Below the pieces are notes generated by a model, which saw only the letters and a list, made by a program, of their open reading frames with translations, did no database searches and was not told the DNA's origin. A DNA stretch of 64,000 nucleotides from Sedimentibacter sp. SX930 (GTDB lineage: Bacteria > Bacillota > Bacilli > Lactobacillales > Aerococcaceae), in contig MUZD01000001.1 of assembly GCA_002155105.1 (NCBI GenBank), positions 186,001-250,000 on the forward strand, read 5' to 3'. Below, piece by piece: positions 1 to 8,791 of this stretch. A program made the translations under genes and the position numbers. Each line of letters begins with the position of its first letter. Positions within the stretch are counted from its first letter, which is position 1.

Positions 1-1
1 C

Positions 2-1564
2 GTGCCTGGTCACGTGCATTTGAGAGAATTGGGTGATATCGCCAAAGAAGCGATCCGTGAAGCCGGCGGGATTCCTTTTGAATTCAACACTATCGGTGTC
101 GACGACGGGATCGCGATGGGACACATCGGGATGCGCTACTCATTGCCATCACGCGAAATCATTGCTGATGCCGCTGAAACGGTCATCAACGCACACTGGT
201 TCGACGGTGTTTTCTACATCCCGAACTGCGATAAGATTACTCCGGGTATGCTTTTGGCTGCTGTCCGCACCAATGTTCCGGCGATTTTCTGCTCAGGCGG
301 CCCAATGAAGGCGGGACTTTCAGCTACCGGACAGGCTCTGACATTGTCATCCATGTTTGAAGCGGTCGGCACTTTCAAAGAAGGCAACATGACCGAGGAA
401 GAATTCTTCGACATGGAAGCAAACGCTTGTCCAACATGCGGTTCTTGTGCGGGGATGTTCACCGCCAACTCGATGAACTGTTTGATGGAAGTATTGGGAT
501 TGGCATTGCCATACAACGGTACTGCTTTGGCAGTCAGCGACGAGAGAAGAGAACTGATCCGCGAAGCGGCCTTCAAATTGATGGACTTAGTCAAAAAAGA
601 CATCAAACCGCGTGACATCATCACTGCTGAAGCAATCGATGATGCCTTCGCCTTGGATATGGCGATGGGTGGCTCGACGAATACAGTGCTGCATACATTG
701 GCTTTGGCGAAAGAAGCGGGAATCGACTATGACATGAACCGCATCAACGAGATCGCGGAAACAACCCCTTACCTATCAAAAATCGCACCATCATCTGTTT
801 ACTCCATGCATGATGTGCATGAGGCGGGTGGTGTGCCGGCGATCATGAATGAATTGATCAAACACGGCAACCTGCATCCGGACCGTATCACTGTAACCAG
901 CAAAACGATCCGCGAAAATGTTGCGGACCATGAAATCAAGAACGAAGAAGTCATCCATAAATACGAGAATGCCTATTCTCCAGTCGGTGGCTTGTCCATC
1001 CTGAACGGCAATATCGCTCCTTTCGGCGGCGTCATCAAAGTAGGCGGCGTGGATGCCGACATAAAAAAATTCGTCGGAAAAGCGATCTGCTTCAGCAGCC
1101 ATGATGAAGCGGTGGAAGCAATAGATAACCGTACAGTCAAAAAAGGACATGTTGTCGTCATCCGTTATGAGGGTCCTAAAGGCGGACCTGGAATGCCGGA
1201 AATGTTGGCTCCAACTTCTTCCATCGTGGGACGCGGCTTAGGCCGCGATGTTGCACTGATCACTGACGGCCGTTTCTCCGGTGCCACACGCGGTATCGCG
1301 ATCGGACACATCTCTCCGGAAGCTGCTTCAGGCGGCCCAATCGGCTTGATTGAAGATGGCGATGAAATCGTCATCGATTTGGAGCACCGCACAATCAACG
1401 TAAGTGTCGCTGATGAAGTGTTGGAAGAGAGAAAGAAAAAACAAACACGCTTCATGCCTAAAGTGAAGACAGGTTGGTTGGCACGTTACGCCGCGTTGGT
1501 TACATCAGCCAATACCGGTGGCGTTCTGAAGACGCCAGAAGAATTATTTGCAGAATACGAATAA
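2..1564 (+). CDS. ilvD: Dihydroxy-acid dehydratase (IlvD/Edd family), 5' end cut by window
   Basis: The protein resembles IlvD, the [2Fe-2S] enzyme that dehydrates 2,3-dihydroxy acids to 2-keto acids in branched-chain amino acid synthesis. Visible hallmarks are VPGHVHL at the start, [11 protein letters not shown], the cluster cysteines in [28 protein letters not shown], and [10 protein letters not shown] near the C-terminus. The frame is open to the window edge; the family is about 555-570 residues, so roughly 40 N-terminal residues lie upstream and the GTG at base 2 is an internal valine, not a start. It is convergent with the sugar transporter. Because it lies beside uronate genes, a sugar-acid dehydratase role (gluconate or similar to 2-keto-3-deoxy acid) is an alternative, but the motifs read as IlvD. 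Confidence 0.85.
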   Translation: MPGHVHLRELGDIAKEAIREAGGIPFEFNTIGVDDGIAMGHIGMRYSLPSREIIADAAETVINAHWFDGVFYIPNCDKITPGMLLAAVRTNVPAIFCSGGPMKAGLSATGQALTLSSMFEAVGTFKEGNMTEEEFFDMEANACPTCGSCAGMFTANSMNCLMEVLGLALPYNGTALAVSDERRELIREAAFKLMDLVKKDIKPRDIITAEAIDDAFALDMAMGGSTNTVLHTLALAKEAGIDYDMNRINEIAETTPYLSKIAPSSVYSMHDVHEAGGVPAIMNELIKHGNLHPDRITVTSKTIRENVADHEIKNEEVIHKYENAYSPVGGLSILNGNIAPFGGVIKVGGVDADIKKFVGKAICFSSHDEAVEAIDNRTVKKGHVVVIRYEGPKGGPGMPEMLAPTSSIVGRGLGRDVALITDGRFSGATRGIAIGHISPEAASGGPIGLIEDGDEIVIDLEHRTINVSVADEVLEERKKKQTRFMPKVKTGWLARYAALVTSANTGGVLKTPEELFAEYE

Positions 1565-1569
1565 AACAA

Positions 1570-1605
1570 AAAATTCCAGCCGGAAAACAATCCGGTTGGA
1601 ATTTT
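1570..1605. terminator. Bidirectional terminator between ilvD and the GPH transporter
   Basis: Arms AAAATTCCAGCCGG (1570-1583) and CCGGTTGGAATTTT (1592-1605) flank an 8-base loop. Runs of A before and T after make it usable for both convergent genes. Confidence 0.85.
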
Positions 1606-1644
1606 TTGTTTTGGAATTCAGTCCATTCGTTTGCTGCGGACGAA

Positions 1645-3066
1645 TTATTCTTCGTCGCGACCCAGAGCGACTTGCATCTCTGCAACAGTCTTACTGTCCA
1701 AGTTGAAGATGAACTGGAAGCAGATGAAGATGAGGATGTAGCCAATCAATGGGAACAGGGCAGCCATATCACGGATGGCCTGTGAATTTTCGGCGGTCCA
1801 TGTCATGGCGTCCTTGACATCCAGTGTAGGTATCAGGATGGCGATGGCTGCTGGAATGAATGATTGGCCGAAGCCTTGTGCGACTTTACGCAGCATGGAG
1901 TAGGTTGCGTAAACGGAACCTTCGTTACGGATGCCTGTCTTCCATTCTTGATAATCGATCGCGTCAGCAACCATACCCCAAGTATAGATGGTCAAACCGA
2001 AGGCGAAGCTGTTTGCGATGATCTGCATCGCGATCCAAAGAATCGGATTTGTGATTTCGACCAAGTAAAGCAAAGCATATACGGCGATAGAGCCGATCAA
2101 TGGCCAAGTCGACAATTCTTTTTTGCCCAGTTTTCCGACCAAGGCACCACCAAGGGCAGTACCAACAAATAGTGGGATAATTTGAGTGAGGATGGAGTAA
2201 GAACTCAAGGTTCCGTCTCCGAAGTACATTTGGTAAGTCAATTGATGCAATTGGTTCCCGCCCATGATGAACAGGATTTGAGCGATAGAGGCAAGAGCGA
2301 TACCCAGAATCGCGCGGTTATGGAAGAAGTCTTTTAATGTCTTGAAGTAATTGAATTTTACTTCTTCACCTTCAACCTCAACGTGTTGGATACGCTCTTC
2401 CGTGTTCAGATAGAGAAGCGCAAAGGCAATGATGGAAACGACACCCAAAATGATCGCAATCGGGAACATTTTTTCGCCACGAAAAATACTCGCTGTTTGG
2501 CCATTTTTTGTGACTTGTTCGTAAGCGAACAACGGAATCAGTATGCCTAGAGGAACACCTGCGATGATGTATCCCCAAGAACGTGCGTTGGATAAAGCAG
2601 CGCGTTGTGAAGGCTTGGCGGTCATAACTGAGCTCAGAGCGCCGTATGGTACGTTAACGACTGTATAGGTGATATCCCATAAGATATACCCGCCGATACA
2701 TAAAGCCATTTTTGCAGGATAGGACCAGTCAGCTGCATCGATGAACATGACTGTTGCAGCCAATGCCAGAAATGGAGAGCCGCGCAGAATCCATTGTTTG
2801 AATTTCTCGCCTTTTTTATTTGCACCCATACGGTCGACGATTGCGCCGATGATTGGATCGTTTATGCCATCGAGAATCTTTGTGATCAGAATGACGATGG
2901 AATAGTGGGCCAAGGAAATCCCTATATACTGGGTGTAGAAGATGAACATATAGCTGGAAATTAACGTAAAACTCATATTGCATCCGAAGTCGCCCATGAA
3001 ATATCCGAGTAGGTCACGGAATCCGAATGGACGCTTAACAGAGCCGCTTACCTGATTTTGAGCCAT
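1645..3066 (-). CDS. GPH-family sugar (probable hexuronide):cation symporter
   Basis: A 473-residue polytopic membrane protein of the glycoside-pentoside-hexuronide family within the major facilitator fold, expected to import glycosides or uronides with a cation. It has about 12 hydrophobic helices, the family's NDPIIGAIVDRMGANKKGEK stretch after helix 2, and WDITYTVVNVPYGAL. I placed the start at the ATG at 3066 (MAQNQVSG) because GGGAGG lies 11 bases upstream (3078-3083); a longer frame to 3141 would add 25 polar residues with no ribosome site. Its own promoter carries a cre-like site and an operator shared with the uronate operon, so uronides or glucuronosides are the likely cargo. The exact substrate is inference. 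Confidence 0.85.
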   Translation of the reverse strand: MAQNQVSGSVKRPFGFRDLLGYFMGDFGCNMSFTLISSYMFIFYTQYIGISLAHYSIVILITKILDGINDPIIGAIVDRMGANKKGEKFKQWILRGSPFLALAATVMFIDAADWSYPAKMALCIGGYILWDITYTVVNVPYGALSSVMTAKPSQRAALSNARSWGYIIAGVPLGILIPLFAYEQVTKNGQTASIFRGEKMFPIAIILGVVSIIAFALLYLNTEERIQHVEVEGEEVKFNYFKTLKDFFHNRAILGIALASIAQILFIMGGNQLHQLTYQMYFGDGTLSSYSILTQIIPLFVGTALGGALVGKLGKKELSTWPLIGSIAVYALLYLVEITNPILWIAMQIIANSFAFGLTIYTWGMVADAIDYQEWKTGIRNEGSVYATYSMLRKVAQGFGQSFIPAAIAILIPTLDVKDAMTWTAENSQAIRDMAALFPLIGYILIFICFQFIFNLDSKTVAEMQVALGRDEE

Positions 3067-3134
3067 TTTCAAAATTTCCTCCCATAAACGAATTTTTTGA
3101 TCAGAAAATCTAAGACAATAATGACGAAAATTGA

Positions 3135-3151
3135 GTATCACAATATGAAAA
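3135..3151 (-). promoter_or_regulatory. Candidate IclR/KdgR operator, transporter promoter
   Basis: GTATCACAATATGAAAA is a pseudo-palindrome sharing the CACAAT..GAAA core with sites at 3464-3480 and 4590-4606. Its centre is 30 bases past the end of the transporter -10 box, the same distance as at the aldolase promoter, which places it just downstream of the transcription start as a roadblock-type operator. Confidence 0.6.
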
Positions 3152-3172
3152 CATCTTTCTTAATCTGATATG

Positions 3173-3201
3173 AGTATAGTGAGAAAACGCATTCAAGTCA
3201 A
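3173..3201 (-). promoter_or_regulatory. Promoter of GPH transporter
   Basis: On the minus strand TTGACT (3196-3201) and TATACT (3173-3178) are separated by 17 bases. The remaining stretch 3202-3430 up to the iclR promoter shows no gene. Confidence 0.75.
3182..3196 (-). promoter_or_regulatory. Candidate cre site (CcpA) inside transporter promoter
   Basis: Minus-strand TTGAATGCGTTTTCT matches the consensus WTGNAANCGNWNNCW with one mismatch and fills the spacer between -35 and -10, a position expected to give catabolite repression. Confidence 0.5.
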
Positions 3202-3459
3202 AGGAGATCAGAGGAAATAATCAAAAAATAGCCGGCCTTGTCAAATTTTTGACATAATCCTAACCCAATATTACGCGCCTCGAGCAAACCCCTTCGGAAG
3301 AAATGTTTCGAAAAAATGACGCTCGAACTTCTTATCCAACGCATTCACTTCCATAAGAAGACACAGAAGCTGTGCATCGCGAATGTGTAGATTTTTGTAT
3401 GCGTTTAAATTTTTTTTGAAATTACTCGTGGGGGGCTTATCATACTTCATTTTATTTGC

Positions 3460-3465
3460 TATAAT
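3460..3465 (+). promoter_or_regulatory. -10 element of the iclR-type gene
   Basis: TATAAT with a weak TTATCA 16 bases upstream (3438-3443). The downstream edge overlaps the operator at 3464-3480. The start codon follows about 130 bases later. Confidence 0.5.
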
Positions 3466-3480
3466 ATCACAATGTGAAAC
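3464..3480 (+). promoter_or_regulatory. Candidate IclR/KdgR operator, autoregulation
   Basis: ATATCACAATGTGAAAC shares CACAATGYGAAAC, 13 bases, with the site in front of the aldolase operon. It overlaps the iclR -10 box and presumed start, a position suited to autorepression. The adjoining GAAACGGTTTC is itself an inverted repeat. Confidence 0.6.
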
Positions 3481-3596
3481 GGTTTCCCGTTTAATGAATC
3501 CAAACGCTGAATTTTGATTAGATAAGTATGGAAAATGTAATGGTATACAAAGATTTTATAAGGTTGGGACTATATTAAGAAAAGGATGATCATAAA

Positions 3597-4370
3597 ATGG
3601 TACAAAAAGCAGAATCTAACCCAAGCACAAAAGTTCAATCGATAGATCGGGCCTTATCGATCCTGGAAACATTAGCGGACTACCCTAGCTTGAGCCTGAT
3701 GGAACTGAGCGAAAAAGTCCATCTGCATAAAGCAACGACCCACCGTTTGGTGAATTCCTTGATGGAAAACGGCTATATCGACCGCAATCCTGATACCAAG
3801 CAATATCGCATTTCCTTGAAGATGTTCCATCTCGGGAACAAACGCGTCCACAACATCGACTTCTTGAATGTGGCCAAAAGCATGATCCGCCAGTTGTCGG
3901 ATGACACGAAACAGACCGTGCATCTGGTTGTGGAAGACAATGATGAAGTGCTCTACATCGATAAGTATGGTGAGTCCCGCGGCGTGCGGATGCAATCGAA
4001 GATCGGTACGAAAGCGCCGCTTTATTGCACTGCGGTCGGGAAAGCGCTCTTGAGCACCCGTCAAAACGCTGCCGTCCGTGAATATTGGGACAGTATCGTT
4101 CCGGAACAGAAGACTGGACGCACGATTACCACTTACGAAGAACTCGTCAACGAACTGGATGAAATCAGAAGGAATGGTTACGCCCTCGACGACGAGGAGT
4201 TTGAGGAGGGCATCGTCTGCATCGCTGCAGCGTTCTCGAGCGCAAGGGAAGTTGCCGCAGGTGCGATCAGCATCTCCTTGCCGTTGTCGGACATGGTCGA
4301 TAAAGACTTCTATACAGGTAAAGTTTTGGAGTATTCCACAAAAATATCACATTTTCTGGGTCACTTTTGA
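3597..4370 (+). CDS. IclR-family transcriptional regulator (probable KdgR-type)
   Basis: A 257-residue regulator with an N-terminal winged helix-turn-helix (about residues 12-75, including SLMELSEKVHLHKATTHRLV) and a C-terminal IclR effector-binding domain (about 85-250; TAVGKALLS and DDEEFEEGIVCIAAAF are typical). Such proteins usually repress sugar-acid or aromatic-acid catabolic genes until a small acid binds. It lies between the transporter and the KDPG aldolase operon, and similar operator sites lie in front of all three units, so it is the obvious local regulator; a 2-keto-3-deoxygluconate-type inducer is inference. Ribosome site AAAGGA lies just upstream of the ATG, and a strong terminator follows. 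Confidence 0.9.
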   Translation: MVQKAESNPSTKVQSIDRALSILETLADYPSLSLMELSEKVHLHKATTHRLVNSLMENGYIDRNPDTKQYRISLKMFHLGNKRVHNIDFLNVAKSMIRQLSDDTKQTVHLVVEDNDEVLYIDKYGESRGVRMQSKIGTKAPLYCTAVGKALLSTRQNAAVREYWDSIVPEQKTGRTITTYEELVNELDEIRRNGYALDDEEFEEGIVCIAAAFSSAREVAAGAISISLPLSDMVDKDFYTGKVLEYSTKISHFLGHF

Positions 4371-4400
4371 TCCTTTCCGATCTGAGGCCGATACAGCTGT

Positions 4401-4447
4401 AACTCCCCACGAACCGCATGATACATGCGGTTGTGGGGAGTTTTTTT
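4401..4447 (+). terminator. Terminator after the iclR-type gene
   Basis: A two-part stem, AACTCCCCAC/GTGGGGAGTT enclosing AACCGCATG/CATGCGGTT, is followed by seven T residues. Confidence 0.9.
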
Positions 4448-4539
4448 GTATATCCTTTTGTTTTTCTGGGGCCATTTAGGTGTGCGCCACAAAATTTTCA
4501 CAATTGGCCACTCATTTTTGTATTTCTGATGGAATTTCG

Positions 4540-4568
4540 TTGACATAAAAGATGGTAAATTCTATAAT
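4540..4568 (+). promoter_or_regulatory. Consensus promoter of the uronate operon
   Basis: TTGACA (4540-4545), 17-base spacer, TATAAT (4563-4568): a full match to the housekeeping consensus. Such a strong promoter would need a repressor to shut it off, consistent with the operator just downstream. Confidence 0.9.
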
Positions 4569-4589
4569 GAACTCGAGTTATGATACTGA

Positions 4590-4606
4590 GTTCCACAATG
4601 CGAAAC
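4590..4606 (+). promoter_or_regulatory. Candidate IclR/KdgR operator, uronate operon
   Basis: GTTCCACAATGCGAAAC pairs at 6 of 8 symmetric positions about its centre and shares its core with 3135-3151 and 3464-3480. It lies 21 bases beyond the -10 box and 19 bases before the aldolase start codon. Confidence 0.65.
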
Positions 4607-4625
4607 CATGAATGGAGGATGACAA

Positions 4626-5273
4626 ATGAGCGTCAAGAGAGATACCCTGGCTCAATTACAAGAGAATTACCTGTTTGCAGTAGTGCGCGGAGCTTCCGAA
4701 GAGGCAGGTTATGAGATTTCCAAAGCAGCATATCAAGGAGGCATCAAGAACATCGAGGTGACATTTTCGACACCGGGTGCTGAAAATGTTATGCGTAAAC
4801 TGTCTGATGAATTCGCAGGTACGGATATGGTTGTAGGTGCAGGTACGGTATTGGATGAAGTCGCTGCGAGAATTTCGATCATGAACGGAGCGAAATTTAT
4901 CGTAAGCCCTTCCTTCAATGAGAAGATTTCAAGAATGTGCAACCTATACACTGTTCCATACTTGCCTGGATGCGGTTCTGTTACAGAAATTCAAATGGCT
5001 CTGGAAACTGGCTGTGAAGTAGTGAAGCTTTTCCCGGGTGGTTTGTTGGGTCCTGGATTCATCAAAGACGTTCATGGGCCTATTCCTTGGGTTGACGTGA
5101 TGCCATCAGGTGGCGTAAGCATTGAGAACATGGACAAATGGATCGCAAACGGAGCTTGGTCAGTCGGTGTCGGCAGTGCCTTGACACGAAACCTTAAAGA
5201 AGGCGGCTACGCGAGTGTAGCGGCTGCAGCTAAAGAATTTGCCGATCGATTGGCAGAAATCAAAGCGCAATAA
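4626..5273 (+). CDS. 2-keto-3-deoxy-6-phosphogluconate (KDPG/KHG) aldolase
   Basis: A 215-residue cytoplasmic class I aldolase that splits KDPG into pyruvate and glyceraldehyde 3-phosphate, the last step of hexuronate breakdown. The Schiff-base lysine is K134 in EVVKLFP; E44 in NIEVTFSTP and R21 in VVRG are the other expected active-site residues, and VGAGTV and the MPSGGV phosphate loop are present. It is the first gene of the uronate operon, 20 bases past the candidate operator, with GGAGG seven bases before the ATG. The family also accepts 4-hydroxy-2-oxoglutarate, which cannot be excluded by sequence. Confidence 0.93.
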   Translation: MSVKRDTLAQLQENYLFAVVRGASEEAGYEISKAAYQGGIKNIEVTFSTPGAENVMRKLSDEFAGTDMVVGAGTVLDEVAARISIMNGAKFIVSPSFNEKISRMCNLYTVPYLPGCGSVTEIQMALETGCEVVKLFPGGLLGPGFIKDVHGPIPWVDVMPSGGVSIENMDKWIANGAWSVGVGSALTRNLKEGGYASVAAAAKEFADRLAEIKAQ

Positions 5274-5316
5274 TCAATGATATTTCAAAATAAAGCTCGG
5301 AAGGGGTTTTCTTCAC

Positions 5317-6732
5317 ATGTCATTTATTCATGACGACTTTATGTTACAGTCCGAAACGGCCAAAAAACTTTACCACGAATATGCGGAAAACATGCCCATC
5401 TTCGATTACCACTGCCATTTGGTCCCGCAACAGATCGCTGAAGATTATGAGTTCGAAAACATTACGGAATTATGGTTGGGCGGAGATCATTACAAATGGC
5501 GCGCGATGCGTGCGATGGGAATTCCGGAAGAAAAAATCACCGGCGATGCTTCTCCTGAAGAAAAATTTGAAGCTTGGGCCTACACTGCTGAAAATGCAGT
5601 AGGGAATCCGTTGTTCCACTGGACAGCCTTGGAATTGAAAAAGTACTTCCATATAGAAGAAACGCTTACCAGTGCCAACTGGAAGGAAATCTATGCGGAA
5701 TGCAACCGCGTGTTGAAAGAAGAAAAGCTGACCGCACGCCAATTGATCAAAAATTCCAACGTCACCTTCATTTGCACGACAGACAACCCAACGGATACGT
5801 TGGAATGGCACAAAGCAATCGCTGAAGACGAGACATTCGATGTGGCGGTCGTTCCCGGTTTCCGTCCAGATGAAGCTTTCGCTATCCAGGATGCAGCCAA
5901 GTTTGCTGGATTCATCGGAAAAATGCAAGAGGCGACCGGCAAAGAAATGACGACATTCGCTGAGTTGTTGGACGGAATGGAAGAGCGGATCCAATATTTT
6001 GCGGATCATGGTTCGAATGTTTCCGACCACGGTTTATCCCAAATCTACTATGCTGAAGCTACGGATGAAGAGATTGAAGCCATCTATGCCAAAGCGATCG
6101 CAGGGGACAGCATCTCGGAAGCGGAATATGCAAAATACCAAACACGCTTGTTGGTGGAATTGGGCAAAATCTATGCAGCCAAAGACTTCGTGATGCAATT
6201 GCACTTCGGCGCTATCCGCAACAACAATAAGCGCATGTTTGCTAAATTAGGCGCGGATGCCGGCTTCGACTCCATCCAAGATCAACCGAACGTATCCTAT
6301 GCTTTGAACAATCTGCTTGGTGCAATGGACCTGACGAATGAACTGCCTAAATTCATCGCCTATAATCTTGACCCTACTTATTTCGACTTAGTGGGTACGG
6401 CAATCACGAACTTCCAAGTGAATGACAAAGGCATCAAGAGCAAAGTCCAAATGGGTTCCGGTTGGTGGTTCAACGATACCAAGTACGGTATGCTGAAACA
6501 ATTGAAATCATTATCGGAAGCAGGCTTGTTGATGAATTTTGTCGGCATGCTAACAGATTCAAGAAGCTTCATCTCCTATACGCGTCATGAGTATTTCCGC
6601 CGCATCCTTTGTGATTTCATCGGTGATCTCGTGGAACGTGGAGAAATCCCGAATGATGCTAAGTTACTTGAAAAGCTGATCACGAACATCAGCTACAACA
6701 ATGCTGTAGAATACTTTGATTTTAAAAAATAA
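5317..6732 (+). CDS. uxaC: Uronate isomerase (glucuronate/galacturonate isomerase)
   Basis: A 471-residue amidohydrolase-fold enzyme, the usual UxaC length, that isomerises D-glucuronate to D-fructuronate and D-galacturonate to D-tagaturonate. Typical features are MPIFDYHCHL near the N-terminus with the metal-binding HxH, DHYKWRAMRAMG, LQLHFGAIRNNN and, toward the C-terminus, LTDSRSFISYTRHEYFRRILC. It follows the aldolase by 43 bases with no promoter or terminator between, so it is cotranscribed. Only the glucuronate branch (fructuronate, mannonate) is completed by the next two genes, which suggests glucuronate as the principal substrate. Confidence 0.95.
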   Translation: MSFIHDDFMLQSETAKKLYHEYAENMPIFDYHCHLVPQQIAEDYEFENITELWLGGDHYKWRAMRAMGIPEEKITGDASPEEKFEAWAYTAENAVGNPLFHWTALELKKYFHIEETLTSANWKEIYAECNRVLKEEKLTARQLIKNSNVTFICTTDNPTDTLEWHKAIAEDETFDVAVVPGFRPDEAFAIQDAAKFAGFIGKMQEATGKEMTTFAELLDGMEERIQYFADHGSNVSDHGLSQIYYAEATDEEIEAIYAKAIAGDSISEAEYAKYQTRLLVELGKIYAAKDFVMQLHFGAIRNNNKRMFAKLGADAGFDSIQDQPNVSYALNNLLGAMDLTNELPKFIAYNLDPTYFDLVGTAITNFQVNDKGIKSKVQMGSGWWFNDTKYGMLKQLKSLSEAGLLMNFVGMLTDSRSFISYTRHEYFRRILCDFIGDLVERGEIPNDAKLLEKLITNISYNNAVEYFDFKK

Positions 6733-6776
6733 CAAAAATATAAAAAATATAAAAAAAGAAGAGGAAGTGTATTGCA

Positions 6777-7826
6777 ATGGAAATGTCATTCAGATGGTAC
6801 GGTCATGAGGACCCTGTTACACTGAAAAATATTCGTCAAATCCCTGGTATGAAAGGAATAGTCACTGCAGTTTACGATATCCCTGTTGGTCAATCTTGGC
6901 CTTTGGAAAGAATCGAAAAGTTGAAAGCGGACGTTGAAGCTGAAGGTATGTACATCTCAGTCATTGAATCTGTTCCGGTTCACGAATCCATCAAATTGGG
7001 TCGTCCAGACCGTGACCAATACATCGAGGCATACAAAGAAACCTTACGCAACTTAGGTAAAGCAGGAATTCCTGTTGTATGTTACAACTTTATGCCAATC
7101 TTTGACTGGACTCGTTCCAACTTGGCATACGAATTACCTGATGGTTCAAATGCATTGATCTTCGATGAAGAAGAAGTAAACAAAATGGACCCACGTACGC
7201 TATCTCTTCCAGGTTGGGACGAAAGCTACAATGCTGAAGAAATGAACGCTTTAATGGATGAATACAAAGAAGTTGACGAAGAAAAACTATGGGAAAACCT
7301 GGAATACTTCATCAAAGCGATCATGCCTACAGCTGAGGCAGCCGGCGTCAAGATGGCTATCCACCCTGATGATCCTCCATACAGCATCTTCGGATTGCCT
7401 CGTATCATCACTGGCGGAGAAGCATTGAACCGCTTCATCAAATTGTACGACAGCGAATATAACGGCGTTACATTATGCGTAGGTTCATTCGCTTCAGATC
7501 CTAAAAACGATGCAGTGGCTATCTTGAAGGATATGCTTGCTAAAAAACGTGTCAACTTCGTGCATGCACGTAACGTGAAATTAGTCGGTGGACGTTCATT
7601 TGAAGAGTCTGCTCACTTGTCTGAAATGGGATCCATCGACATGTATGAAGTAGTAAAAGCATGTGTTGAAGGCGGCTTTGAAGGTGCAATCCGTCCAGAT
7701 CATGGCCGTATGATTTGGGGAGAAACTGGTAAACCAGGTTATGGTTTGTATGACCGTGCATTAGGTGCAACTTACCTTAATGGTTTGGAAGAAGCAGTTA
7801 AGAAAAACTTGAAATCTCAACAATAA
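6777..7826 (+). CDS. uxuA: D-mannonate dehydratase
   Basis: A 349-residue TIM-barrel metalloenzyme that dehydrates D-mannonate to 2-keto-3-deoxygluconate. The N-terminus MSFRWYGHEDPVTLKNIRQIP and the motifs MAIHPDDPP, FVHARNVK and IRPDHGRMIWGE, which carry metal and catalytic histidines, are diagnostic of UxuA. The length matches the shorter Firmicutes form rather than the roughly 394-residue enterobacterial form. The ATG at 6777 is preceded by GAGGAAGTG; the ATG two codons later is equally possible. It lies between the isomerase and the oxidoreductase that makes its substrate. Confidence 0.95.
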   Translation: MEMSFRWYGHEDPVTLKNIRQIPGMKGIVTAVYDIPVGQSWPLERIEKLKADVEAEGMYISVIESVPVHESIKLGRPDRDQYIEAYKETLRNLGKAGIPVVCYNFMPIFDWTRSNLAYELPDGSNALIFDEEEVNKMDPRTLSLPGWDESYNAEEMNALMDEYKEVDEEKLWENLEYFIKAIMPTAEAAGVKMAIHPDDPPYSIFGLPRIITGGEALNRFIKLYDSEYNGVTLCVGSFASDPKNDAVAILKDMLAKKRVNFVHARNVKLVGGRSFEESAHLSEMGSIDMYEVVKACVEGGFEGAIRPDHGRMIWGETGKPGYGLYDRALGATYLNGLEEAVKKNLKSQQ

Positions 7827-7850
7827 CAATAAGAAAGAAGGAAAATCACC

Positions 7851-8696
7851 ATGACAAGCCCATTCGTTCATGATTTTACCGATAAAGTAGTAGTAGTAAC
7901 AGGTGCTGGCGGCGTTTTATGCTCTTATTTCGCGAAAGAATTCGCTAGAGCAGGCGCTAAAGTAGCCCTTTTGGACTTAAACTTGGATAACGCACAAGGA
8001 TACGCTGATGAAATCGTAGCCGAAGGCGGCATCGCTAAAGCGTTCAAAGCCAACGTATTGGAATTGCCAAGCCTGCAAGCAGCTAAAGAAGCTGTAGTAG
8101 CTGAATTAGGCGAAGTGGATATCTTGGTAAACGGCGCAGGCGGCAACAACCCGCGCGCAACAACCGACAACGAATACCATGAAACTGATCTTCCTGAAGG
8201 AACAAAAACGTTCTTCGACTTGGAACAAAGCGGCATCGAATTCGTCTTCAACTTGAACTTCTTGGGTACAGTGTTGCCTACACAAGTTTTTGCTAAAGAT
8301 ATGGTCGGCCGTCCAGGCGCTAACATCATCAACATCTCAAGCATGAACGGTTTCACACCATTGACCAAAATCGTTGCTTACTCAGGCGCGAAAGCTGCTA
8401 TCTCCAACTTGACTGAATGGTTGGCTGTACACTTCTCGCACGTAGGTATCCGTGTCAATGCGATCGCTCCTGGTTTCTTGGTTTCAAAACAAAACCAAGC
8501 GTTGTTGTTCAACGAAGATGGCACACCGACTCCTCGTACAGGCAAAATTCTGAACGGCACGCCAATGGGCCGTTTCGGCGAACCGCATGAATTGATCGGC
8601 GGCTTGCTGTTCTTGGCAGATGAAAAAGCTGCAAGCTTTGTGAACGGCGTCGTATTGCCGATCGATGGCGGCTTCAACGCGTATTCAGGCGTATAA
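7851..8696 (+). CDS. uxuB: SDR-family D-mannonate oxidoreductase (fructuronate reductase)
   Basis: A 281-residue short-chain dehydrogenase/reductase. The N-terminal nucleotide-binding segment is VVVTGAGGVLCSYFAKEFA, NGAGG follows, and the catalytic residues are visible as the serine in NISSMNGF and the tyrosine/lysine pair in YSGAK; VVLPIDGGF is the usual C-terminal signature. From its place after uxuA it should reduce fructuronate to mannonate with NAD(P)H. It is unrelated in fold to E. coli UxuB, the SDR type being the one used in Bacillus-like uronate operons. A hairpin with a T run follows directly. Confidence 0.88.
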   Translation: MTSPFVHDFTDKVVVVTGAGGVLCSYFAKEFARAGAKVALLDLNLDNAQGYADEIVAEGGIAKAFKANVLELPSLQAAKEAVVAELGEVDILVNGAGGNNPRATTDNEYHETDLPEGTKTFFDLEQSGIEFVFNLNFLGTVLPTQVFAKDMVGRPGANIINISSMNGFTPLTKIVAYSGAKAAISNLTEWLAVHFSHVGIRVNAIAPGFLVSKQNQALLFNEDGTPTPRTGKILNGTPMGRFGEPHELIGGLLFLADEKAASFVNGVVLPIDGGFNAYSGV

Positions 8697-8712
8697 GTTT
8701 AGGTAATTGAAT

Positions 8713-8767
8713 AGGGCAGATAGAACGAAATGTGTTGCACAGTTCTTCTCTATCTGCCCTTTTTTTG
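8713..8767 (+). terminator. Hairpin terminator/attenuator after uxuB
   Basis: Arms AGGGCAGATAGA (8713-8724) and TCTATCTGCCCT (8749-8760) are followed by T7. Only about 25 bases separate its T run from the next start codon, so the downstream genes probably depend on read-through; it may set a lower level for the HAD and GH3 genes. Confidence 0.8.
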
Positions 8768-8791
8768 ATATCAAGTTAGGAGAGAAAAATT

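Noticed and set aside
3396-3409. cre-like TGTATGCGTTTAAA upstream of iclR
   Set aside because: Two key positions of the consensus are wrong; too weak to list as a site.
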